From positions 164,400,501-164,464,500 of the forward strand of contig CM057456.1 of assembly GCA_016271365.2 (NCBI GenBank): 64,000 nucleotides of DNA, written 5' to 3'. Source of the stretch: Neoceratodus forsteri (Eukaryota > Chordata > Ceratodontiformes > Ceratodontidae). The position numbers and the translations under genes were made by a program. Shown here in pieces: positions 42,334-52,145 of the stretch (position 1 is the first letter of the stretch; every line of letters begins with the position of its first letter). The notes beneath the pieces were generated by a model. It saw only the letters and a program-made list of their open reading frames with translations, had not been told where the DNA came from and did not search any database.

Positions 42334-45300
42334 TTAAAACCTGCCAACATTAATCACATCATCATCCTCATAAAGAAAGCTGCCCTCACAGTCATCAACA
42401 TCTGAAGTCTGACCACTGAGAAATTCTTTCTCTATTGTCTCATCATCTACATCAGTGGTGTGCCCATTCAGGCAGCCACTGCCAGTGCCACCAGGATGGT
42501 CCATTTCCACATCACCAAAACCACCATGACTAGGCCCAGGTATGAATACCGAGGTTGCAGTCTGTGCTGGTATGTGCCTGTCATTCATTTTAATGAATGT
42601 TAGCAAACTAAAATTTGCAGGAGACAGGTTTGTCCGAGGATCCCTGTCTATTGCACCTGCTGAGCTGAATACCCTCTCAACACTTACACTGGAGGGTGGG
42701 CATGTGAGGTACTTCAGTGCCACTGCAGTCAGCTTTGGCCATTCGCTGACCTTTCCACTCTAGTACAAAAGAGGATCTTCAGTTATTGTCAGATGCCTGT
42801 TTTCAGACAAATATGACTCAGCCATTCTCTGTGCCTTACTAAGTCCAGTGGTTGATGCATCATCCTGTTCTCCCGAATCATTTATTTCACAAATACCCAC
42901 TTGGGACAAAGCATCCCAAAGCAGGTTGATGCCAGCCACTTTGGATGACAGACCACCTGGAACTGCAGTCCCCTTCCCCTTGCAGGATATGCTTGATGGT
43001 CCTCCAGGTACACCTTCAGCCGGATTATGCTGCTGAGGTTTGCTGACCTTGGCACGTGACTTCTGTGCCCCATGAACCAAGTGCACCAGTTGACCACTGA
43101 TGTTTTTTACCTGTTCAGGCCCTCCCTCTAGTACTGATGCAATTCCACATTTGTATTATGGGTCCAGCATTGTTGCTATGGCAAAGTTATCACTTGCTAA
43201 ATGCTCACAACATGACGATTCTGGTCGAATACTGTCAGCATGTGTTGCAGCAACATACTGCTACCACCATCTCCGGCGACATCAAGGCCATGCTGTACAT
43301 TCACCAATGTCTGCCTCAGCACTCACAGCAGTGGAATTGATTGGCTAATGGAGGCAGACTCGCCACTTACTGCCTGTGTGGCATGTTCAAAATGTCTCAA
43401 AATTGTTATTACAGAGTCCATGAGGCGCCACTGTTCAGTCGTCATAGACATAGAGGCCCTGGAACTGTCACAGCTAGTGTGCATCACAAGACACTCTGAG
43501 ATGGCTTTGTATTGTTTATACAACCTCTCTGCCATGTATAAAGTGGAGTTCCATCGGGTGACAACTTTCAGCTTCAAGCAGTGCTGAGGCAGGCTGTTTT
43601 GTTTCTGCAACTGCCGCAGTTAGTCACGGGCCTTTCCAGATCTTGAAAAATGACAGCAGTTACGTCGTGCAATGATCAGCATTTCCTTTACATCAGAGTG
43701 CTGCAGAAACTCCTGAACCACAAGATTTAAACAGTGGGCCATGCATGGAACACAAAAAAAACACCATTCGAGATGCATTTCGCCACATTTGACCCATTGT
43801 CACTTGCTATGAACCCAGCTCTCAGGGACAGAGGGTTTAGCCATTTGTCAATTTCAGTCAGTACCACATCCAAAATGTTCTCCCCAGTGTGTGAACAGGT
43901 CACATTGTGCACAGCAATCGTTGCATGCTATCGAATTCCTGGAAGATTGCTACTGTGACAATCCACCTTACGGCACTGATTATTCACATTACCAACATCA
44001 CAAACAACCCCCGGCACCTGCGCCCAGTGTGCAGTTATACACAAATATGAACTCCCCACTGTTTTGCCACTTGTCCACATATCCATACTTAAATGGATGA
44101 ATGGAGAGGAGGAATGTTGAAGGGCATGTCTTACTGAGTCGGATACAGTGCGGAACAACTCGGGGACAGCACGGGTAGAAAAGTATGTCCTGGATGGGAC
44201 TTTCTATTTTGGACAGGCACATGCAGCAAACCACTGGAACCCAGAATTCTCCACAAAGGAGAAGGGCAAAAGATCAATTTCCAGCATTTATGCTACAGCA
44301 GCATTAAGTTCACGTGAAACTGTATGATTCGGGGGGTACCTCAACTTATGCGCAAAAACACTCTGTAACGTGGGCTGACTTAAATGTTTTACATGGGGTA
44401 TGATCACAAATGGTTGTGCTCTGTGATGAATGGCATTGGCAGGGGGTGGAGTGTGGACATTTGATGAAGATGGTTGCACAGGTGATGATGACAAACCCAG
44501 AAATGCTGTTAGTTTGCCAGATTTGCCAACCAGGGTTGGTGTACCACTTGCACTAGACATACTGCATTCACCACCACCACCACCACCACAAAAACTGCTA
44601 CTCTCACCAGCACTGGGCAACATTTCAAAGTCATTATGGTCCTCCACCTCATCATGCCTGTAGTAATCCTCTGCTCTTATTACCTCACTACTGCACACGT
44701 TTAATTTACTGCTGGACTTAACAGTCATGGAAGGGGATAACATACTCGCTATGATTGCCGGTGATGAGGGTGAAGGCCCACTGTGGTATTAGCAGCCAGC
44801 TTGTGTTGGGTCCACAGTGCCAAGTGCCTGTTCTTAAGATGTGTATGCTGTCCTCCCATGCCCAGATGGCTTCCCTTTTTACCTCAATTCACACACACAT
44901 GACAAACCTGGCAGAATGCAACTGACTCGTCATTTGCATCTTGAACAAAAAAATTCCAAACAAGGGATTGTGATGCTCTGCTTTTAACATGTCCATGATG
45001 TGGCTTATTTAAGTCTGTTATTTCAAGCATTGAAGTGGAGGGGGGGGCACTTGATGTTTCAGGCACTGCACACCTGGACTGCAACTGACCACCACGACTA
45101 CCTATCATATTTATTACTGGGTCATCATCATCAATTAAAACCGGTAGATCACAAGTTTTTACCGGGGGGGGGCGGGGATTCCTGCAAACAGACTCAGACA
45201 CAGCCACTTTGAATTTCTTTTTCTCTGGTTCCCAACTGGGGTCAATTACATCATCATCATATTCATCAACTTCACACACATCCGCACCTTCTGCTTGGAT

Positions 45301-45777
45301 GCTAGCATGTGAACTGCATGTTGCAACAACAGCAACATCATCATCATCATCACATTCATCATCAGCATCTATACCACTATCACCTGATATTTTTTCACCA
45401 CACTGTGAATCACTGCATGGAAAATGCGTGACATTAACTGCCACGGTGGACAGAATATCACATTGTATGCTGTTGTTGACATGATTATCAGAATTCTCAG
45501 GTTCAGTTACTGGGATGTTACTGGGAAGTATGACATCATCTACGCTGCCACTCACTTGCACTGCTTCACACTCAATATTTTTGGATAAGGTACACTGGTC
45601 GGAATTAGAACTTGACACAACAATACTAATACTACCACCACAACTAAGACTAGTAACACTAACACCACCGGCTGGGAAAACATCATCTCCTCCAACTATG
45701 AGTGAAGCTACTGACTGGGCTTTAAAAAACATTGCAGGAGAAATACCTTTCCTCACATCAGCAATGCACTTCTGCAT
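42334..45777 (-). pseudogene. hAT transposase, BED-finger type, decayed
   Basis: The minus strand from 45,777 opens with about 300 codons of acidic Ser/Asp-rich N-terminus, then WNFFVQDANDESVAFCQVC, the start of a BED zinc finger, broken by a TGA at about 44,881; the frame continues GKKGSHLGMGGQHTHLKNRH. The catalytic core follows in pieces: LPFSFVENSGFQWF, RTYFSTRAVPELF, FIHLSMDMWTS (first Asp block), NILDVVLTEIDKWL and GFIASDNGSNVAKC (second Asp block), VVTRWNSTLYMAERLYKQYK with TILRHFEHATQAVS, and the C-terminal dimerisation motif LTCPPSSVSVERVFSSAGAI. Catalysis would be cut-and-paste DDE transposition in the nucleus. At least five stops or frameshifts make it inactive. It faces the plus-strand BED-like ORF at 37.5 kb. 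Confidence 0.85.
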
Positions 45778-45829
45778 CTGCGTACTACTACCACACCCAC
45801 AGACTATCTCACTGCCAACATTGCCATAG

Positions 45830-46893
45830 CGAGAAACAGCTTTGCTTGCACGTCTCTTTGCAGGTATTTTGAGGGATCAACCACAATATTATAACCAAAT
45901 TCAGATTTTGATACGTTCACTCACTGATTGGGGGAACGCTGGATGTGAAGCCAAAAAGACAACTGTAGCTTCAGCAACAGATAAGAGACTAGTCTGTCAT
46001 GCAATGAAAACAACTTCAGTAACCAGTAGTGTTGATGAGGTCACAAAAACAATCCAATCTGGTAAAAAATTCCTTTTGTACATGGGGATGGTGGGGAGCA
46101 CTGACTGCAGTGCAGATTTTTATGGCAGTACAAGCAGCAAAACAAAGAACAGATACCACAATCCCAGTACTTAATCAGTCAGCTGCAGTGGATAGCAGGT
46201 TCACACTGCTGTGCCTGCAATTACACTAGTCTGTGGCACAATAAAAGGTATATTATTTGATGACATGCAACACTGCACATCCACTCACACACACACACAC
46301 GACAGTTTGTCTACAATGCTGAATGAGTAATGTGTAGCAAATGCAAAAGTTCAGTACTACCATGCCACGTTACATACTGTAATGTAAATAACCTGAAATT
46401 ATGAACAGCTGCACCAAATCCACACAACGAACAACAAGAACATTTCAACTATTACTGACAATATTACTGTGTATACATTAACACAGTCAATTATATAACA
46501 CAAATATAACCAAAAAACAGTGAAATCCCTATTTCTCCAACTTAAATCTACCTACACCACAGATACGCCCCTTCCCCAAAACACACTTTAACTGTCTTTC
46601 ACTACACACAATCAATGTTGTAAATTAACATTCAAAATCCACACAAAAAACAAAAACTCTCAATGATATGAGCACAGGAGAGTTTCCTACAATCGATGAA
46701 CTAAAGTTGGAGCCCCCCAAAAAATGCAAAAATGCTTTTTTAACAGCTTTTACAAGATTTCAATCACTGACAGCTATCAGAGCACACTGTCTCCTACTCC
46801 TTCCTACACATACTACCCCGAACTGAGGCTGTGCAGATCAATATGAAGCCCATGTGACCTGAAATTCCATGAATCATTGCAAAATTTGTCTTT
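45830..46893. other. hAT 5' region of the transposase
   Basis: Between the N-terminal open frame and the right terminus lie about 1.06 kb of AT-rich sequence with a short CA run at about 46,285-46,300. A plus-strand frame of 110 codons (45,842-46,174) has no known domain. The transposase promoter should lie here by position, but I cannot point to a specific signal. Confidence 0.3.
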
Positions 46894-47141
46894 GGAGCTG
46901 AAAAACAAGGTGAAGTGAGGCGAAGCACATTGTCCTCAATGCACTTCACCTTAAATTTGGTTGAGTAGTGGTCTGGGGAGGTGGAGTAACGTGAAGTCAT
47001 TGTTTCCAATGGACTTTGCGTTCCTCATCATAACGCGAAGTACTCTGCTTTGCGTTGCGGAGCACTCCGTGAATCCGCCTTTGCTCCGCGAATCACTTCG
47101 CGGAGTGGATTGAGCCCACTTCGCCCACCACTAGTTCTGAA

Positions 47142-48399
47142 GGAGAGTAGCAATGGGGGAACCGATCTCCAGGTATGTCCAAAAAATATCTCTCAAGAGT
47201 TACTTATGTGAGAAAAGCACATGTAAGTGAAGCAGAATGTGGTATATCATGGATGTCATTGTGTATGCAATATAGGGTCATATAGTTTCAGGTAAAGTTT
47301 TTCCTCTTTCTGCTAAAAGAAAGTCTTTCATTGTAAAGTTGAAATGACTGTATAGTTGTTTTTCTGCTAAGCTTTTAATTATTCAAGGATATGTTTATTC
47401 TTGTGTAAGATTCAATGTCATCTAGAACCATGTTTAGCAACAGATCACATTAGTGGTGCTGAATACAAATTAAGTACATCACCTGTGTTAGCCATTTTGG
47501 TAAATGAAACACTAGTGCCCCCTCGCATCTCTTGTAACAAAACCAACGTGTGTTAAAGAGCACCTTTCCCAGTCCTTTTGACTTTCATGCATAAATTACC
47601 CCTTCTTGCATTGATTCTGGAATTGTATTTCATTACTGTCCTCTGCAGTTAGTTACTGCATTCTGAGCTGCTAAACACTGCAGTGTGCACCAGAGTTTCT
47701 CTAGCAAGCCTGGTGATGCTGTGGACCCTGGGCTGTACTGATAACATCACTATATGGCAGAGGAGTGACTCACACTGCAGTACAGTGAAGTTGCAGCAGT
47801 TTTGCAAGGGAAAACTACATTACTAGGTGTACGTACTGTGGTCACTCTTCACCAAGACACCCTGTTAGCAATGCATCATGCCAAAATCCAAATGCCTTTT
47901 CAGTATGTTTTCTTGTAAAACTGACATCTGCACCTGTAACAAAGCATGGGGAGTGAGAGAAGACTGAGTTACTGTCAGCCGAGACAGTTATCAGTTTATG
48001 CATCGGTGTGATTACTGTCTATACCTTGATCATTTGAAAGCAGTAATGTCTCCTTAACCAGTGCCATACTGGTGCCTTCCGTGCCCTTCTGTAGTAAAGT
48101 GCCTGGCAGTCACCCCAATTGAAAAACCCTTACTGCTCCTCCGTCCTGTGCCTCCTTGACATCAGCATGGCACCACAGAATGCCAAATTGCATTGTATTG
48201 TAGGATTTTAGTGAGGTTCACTACACTGGGATTAAGATTTGCTCTTGGGTTAGTTGCCTGGGGTATCTTACTCCCATCACTAACATATGATGCTGTTACC
48301 GATACCAATGAATCGAAGAGTACCCTATGTAAATGGGATACTACCTATAATAATATATGTCGATATGCTTCTGCTTTGCCTTGGCTGAAACACCATTGC
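47142..48399. other. No recognisable gene right of the hAT element
   Basis: The first 80 bp, read on the minus strand and joined across the hAT insertion, keep the frame of the interrupted LINE open for about 20 codons. No LINE motif follows, so the LINE was probably 5' truncated close to the insertion site. The rest shows nothing that I recognise. Confidence 0.3.
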
Positions 48400-49010
48400 T
48401 TACTATATACTGACCTATGCTGGCCTTCCCCATCAGCCCATTGATTACTTGCCTTTGGGTCACTATTGGATAACATCGTCAGATTAAACACACCGATTTC
48501 TCCTGCATCTATGCTAGTCCACCTGTCCTCTTATCAGCTCCAATCCACAGAACTCTCCCTGTTTGTCACCTCTAGATGCAGAATATTAAAAGGCGCCTCA
48601 GCCTTCTGTCATCTGGCCCAAAAATTTTGGAACTCGTTACCCCTAAATGTTTGCCTAGCACCTAGTCATGCTGTCTTCAAAAAGTTACACTACAGCCTCC
48701 TTGCCAAAAATGCCCAGTGCGCTTGCTTCAATCCTCCTTAAGCTACATTATTTCTGCAGCTCTGTAACCTAATCTACCTTGTTGTCCCTTAATGCTACAG
48801 CTATGTTTGTGGTTAACTAGTACTGTCTATTACTTGTCACAATAGCACTTACTGTAAAAAGGAATATGCTACACTTTGCTGTATCTTTTGTATCCATTTT
48901 GTAGTTGATCACACATTTGTGTACAAACTGCTCTTGATGGTTCATTTGTGAAGTGATGTGCGATAATTTTCATGTTTGCTGAATTTATGACACCGTCACT
49001 ATTGTATTTT
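48400..49010 (+). pseudogene. LINE ORF2 C-terminus
   Basis: The frame 48,466-48,741 gives LSLFVTSRCRILKGASAFCH, LAQKFWNSLPLNV and HAVFKKLHYSLLAKNAQ, matching the end of non-LTR ORF2 proteins (RS..R....G..SF...GP.LWNSLP, FK..L...L). Only the last 90 codons remain. About 270 bp of possible 3' UTR follow. It may be the source of the family B tail found near 49,500. Confidence 0.65.
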
Positions 49011-49017
49011 TATTTTA

Positions 49018-49440
49018 TTTTATTTATTTAGCTTTTTGTTTACCGGGTAAGTGCACTAGACAAATCCTGCCTATTTTCAGGCACGACCCGGGGGGAGGGG
49101 GATACAGATGAATGCCAACTGACCTTGAACCACATTAAGCCGTTTGTGGTATTTTTAGTGAATGAGGGAAATGTGGCCAGGACACAGAGGAAATTCCCTA
49201 CTCTTTTCGATAAGTGCCATGGGATCTTTAACATCCACCTGAACTACCACCAATCCAGGCAGATGGGACCTCGGTTTAACGTCTCATCTGAAAGACAACA
49301 CCTCAGAAGTGCAGCACCCCTCTCATGCTGCACTACAGTGTCAGTACTGGGATATTAACTCAAGTGCCAGATGTGGGAACTGAACCCATAGCCCACTGAT
49401 CTCCCGGCAGTGTGCTACCTACTGAGGTTTCTTTACTGTA
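49018..49440 (-). mobile_element. 0.42 kb tRNA-headed SINE with conserved core
   Basis: Read on the minus strand from 49,440, the head has an A-box-like AGTAGGTAGCACACTG and a B-box-like GGGTTCAGTTCCC. The body contains AGATGAGACGTTAAACCGAG and ATGTTAAAGATCCCATGGCA, a core that I remember as widely shared among vertebrate SINEs (from memory, unnamed here). The end GTCGTGCCTGAAAATAGGC, then ACCCGGTAAACAAAAAGC and an AAATAAATAAAATAAA tail, is shared with a plus-strand LINE tail at 49,500-49,587. This fits a SINE that uses the RT of that LINE. Confidence 0.75.
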
Positions 49441-49494
49441 TATATGCCTGATCAATGTTATTGTATTTTACTTTATTGTATGTATGCCTGTTTA

Positions 49495-49590
49495 ATTGTT
49501 GTAACCTCCCAGGTCATGCCTGAAAATAGTCACTCTCGTGTCTAGTGTGCCAACCCGGTAAACAAAAACTAAATAAGACTAAATAAAAGA
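49495..49590 (+). repeat. LINE 3' tail, family B
   Basis: GGTCATGCCTGAAAATAGTC, then GTGTCTAGTGTGCCAACCCG and GTAAACAAAAACTAAATAAG lead to an ACTAAATAAA end. It matches the 3' end of the SINE at 49,018 in the opposite orientation. Upstream at 49,438-49,500 a TTTAYTGTATRTATGCCTG phrase is duplicated. Confidence 0.65.
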
Positions 49591-49599
49591 GAGAGCAGG

Positions 49600-50055
49600 C
49601 GACTGTGAAGCCACTTACAGCGGTGCTTTGTAGAAGAAATTTGCACCCGTCCTTTGCTGGCAGTGGAGAGCCCTCACTATTTCTAGCCTACAGGCTCCTC
49701 ACTTCCCTCGGTTACAATATAATTGCACTGGACCATGAATGCACTGTATTATGTATAAGACAAGGCCTCCCTGAGGCGACTTACTACCAGCCCATATCAT
49801 ACATTGCTTTAGTTACCAATTGTATAGGTCTTAACCGCTCATTAGGTAAATATGTTGATAGCTCTGCCCTGTTTTAGCTACCAAATATATAGGCATTAAC
49901 CCATGCTCATTGTACTTATACTCTGTATGATTGCTCACCCACATTTATTCTATGTATGTACTGTATGAATGTCTATGTTTTATTCTGATGTGGAGCCTTT
50001 GGAAACGAGTCTATGACTCAAAGGGTTGTAATTCCAATTTCCTAAATAAATAAAT
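49600..50055 (+). repeat. LINE 3' UTR and tail, hairpin family A (copy 4)
   Basis: The tail GATGTGGAGCCTTTGGAAAC has CCTTT (49996-50000) pairing with AAAGG (50020-50024) and GAGTC (50007-50011) with GACTC (50015-50019), then ends AAATAAATAAATTAATT. The preceding part carries TTAGTTACCAATTGTATAGG and TTAGCTACCAAATATATAGG, related to the copy ending at 7,405. A frame of 90 codons at 49,605-49,877 may be a C-terminal ORF2 remnant, but I see no diagnostic motif. Confidence 0.65.
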
Positions 50056-50489
50056 TAATTACAGTATGGGTTGTAGGGAGTTCATTTTGGCAGTCTAACA
50101 GAGGCTGCCAAAATATGCATTCTTAAAAACAACTTAGGTATGATCAGGGTCAAAGGGGCATCTGTGTGGGGAATCTGACAGAGTGCAAGTGGAGACAGTT
50201 GTGGACAGGGGGAAGGCTGGAGGATTTTGGAAACTGATTATGCTGTGGGATTTAATCATAGCTCCAAATGCATCTCAGCCAATCAGATTCCTTTATTCTT
50301 TCCAGCCAGTTGATAACTGTAAATGTCAAAACATGATAAACATCAGCTGGGAAACCACATCGAAGGTGGGAATTGCTCTTCTATGGAATGTTTTTCTGTC
50401 TATTTTTGTATGTGTACTTTACTTCTGAGACTGCCTGTATTATATGGAAACACTCTGACTGAAATGCCTGTAAACAATCTTTGTTTTCT

Positions 50490-50580
50490 CCAAGTTGCCC
50501 CAGAAAATGGGCTTGGTTCCTAGTGGGCTAACCCATTTTCCAAAAACTAACTACAGAAATAAATTCCCAGAGCCACAAAA
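50490..50580 (+). repeat. Retroposon 3' tail with hairpin, family F
   Basis: AAAATGGG (50504-50511) pairs with CCCATTTT (50532-50539); the tail continues CCAAAAACTAACTACAGAAA and TAAA. The layout resembles the other 3' tails. No coding part is recognised. Confidence 0.45.
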
Positions 50581-51870
50581 GCATCATAAGCAGGTTAGTC
50601 TCAGTTGTACCCCAACACCCGCTGTTACACATGGTATTGCTAGTCATCAGAGGTGTACAGCTTTGTGCGCAGCACGCTCTGTAGCTGCATTTATAATTTG
50701 GCTGTCATTTTGGTGTCCTAAAAAGTTCCTAAACAGTACCATTGTCCCACTGAAAATTTGTACAAATGCAAGGTGCCTTATGTCAGAGTAATCCAAGTGC
50801 GATATCTTGATTGGAATCTGCTAGTGTTTCTCTCAGTAAAGGATGGCATGCTAGTGGTAAAAGATCTGTTGGGCTACCATTGCCTGAGGAAAGTTTAGAT
50901 GAGAAAGTTGAAGCAGTGGTAGGGACTACTCCCAGTGCCACAGACAGGTGCGCCATTTTTGCTTTGAAGAAACCAGCTGTTGTAACCAGTGATAGAGCTG
51001 CAGCATTCAGACTTGGGTCGTGAAGATGTGGAGCAAGATCGCCTTTGTTGTCTGTAAAGAATCATTCACTGATATTGTACTTGAACTCAACTTTTATCTT
51101 TCTAAAACTGGAGTCAAGCTAGAGGATTTAATAAATGGGTTTGAGGGTGCCAGTGATGACACTGATGCTAGCAGGGAGAATACAGAAGATGATGTGGATG
51201 GGATAAAGAATCATTGGCAATAAAAAAAAATTGGAGACAGCAAGTAAACGACTGGAGTTAAGTGACAGTGATGATCACGTGAAGGATACTGATTAAAGTC
51301 AAGGGACAGTCATATCAGGGTAAGGAAAATATTCATGACAAATATAACAGCTGAACTGCTGCAAAGCCTGAGCAGAAGTGGAAAGCAGAACTTCTGAGGA
51401 GGAGAAGCTGAAAGAGGAAGAACCTAATAATAGACCTGTGACCAATTCAAAACATGAAAAACAGTCTATGTTGGTAGTGTTGAAGGTTATTTTTTCCTTA
51501 CTTGACAGCATCCCAAGTGGGATAGTTTGTCACTTTTGTAGGAAATGGGTCAGTAGAGTCCTTGGGAAAGTCACTCGGTGACATTGGGTCAAAGAATCTG
51601 CTAGTATATAAACCAGGAAGAAACTCAGAAATCAACAATGTACTCTGACAAGTGTGGGGTGTAGCTGTAGCAAAGGCAGGGAGATAGGGAAATTTCAAAT
51701 CAGCACACTCAAAAAGCATTGAAAGCCAGTGATCTTTACAAGAAACTAATGTTTTGTAAGGTAAAACCACAAGCTAGATAGCAACAACAATAGGAGGCAC
51801 AAGAGAGTGGTGTAGGGTGTCGGAAGGATTTAATTGTGATGGAAAATCACAGAAACAGGGCTAGATAGGC
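50581..51870. other. No recognisable gene
   Basis: Short open frames on both strands (60-90 codons) have no known domain. A stretch around 51,150-51,450 is rich in GAT/GAA codons in one plus frame (acidic peptide pieces such as NTEDDVDGIKNHW), perhaps from a decayed element or pseudogene that I cannot name. Confidence 0.25.
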
Positions 51871-51879
51871 ATGTGACAA

Positions 51880-52145
51880 ACTAAGGAGATTTTACATCCA
51901 GTGCAGCAACTGCAGCAGGTTAGACCAGCTTTTTGTGGTCTAGCTTGCAGCAATCCCAGGACCCTTTTTACAGCACTTGTGCAAAATATTTGGCACAAGG
52001 GTGCCTTAAATTGTGTTAACTGTTGCAACGGCCTCTGACCTACTGAAATTGGACACAGTTGTGGCACACCTGTTTGGTGCACCAACAGAAACTAAGTGGG
52101 GTGGTTTAAGGCATGGTGCAAGCCATGTGACACCCATTGAAAGTC
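51880..52145. mobile_element. MITE related to the 24.4 kb element
   Basis: It shares an order of words with 24,408-24,751: a GTCTARCTTG.(T/C)GCAATCC stretch, CTTTTTTACAG.(A/C)CTTGTGC, and a GGTGCA or GGCACA-rich second half. It begins GGAGATTTTACATCC and ends GAAAGTCCAGCCC, weaker inverted ends of the same ATTTTC/GAAAG type. It abuts the 3' terminus of a minus-strand CR1, suggesting insertion at or near that end. Confidence 0.5.

Larger units (their letters stand above)
37005..47133 (-). mobile_element. 10.1 kb hAT DNA transposon
   Basis: The left terminus TAGAGATGCAGCGAA (37,005) and the reverse complement of the right terminus, TAGTGGTGGGCGAAG (ending 47,133), are degenerate inverted repeats of hAT type. 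The flanks GTCCTGAA (36,997-37,004) and GTTCTGAA (47,134-47,141) form an 8 bp target duplication with one mismatch, as expected for hAT. Both subterminal regions are rich in CGCGAAGT and GCGAAGTGAG words, and 47,084-47,105 holds a perfect 9 bp palindrome around CTCCGCGAA. The interior holds a minus-strand transposase, a plus-strand BED-finger-like ORF, a 550 bp palindrome and the hammerhead repeat. At 10 kb it is much longer than usual for hAT, probably through later insertions. Confidence 0.82.
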
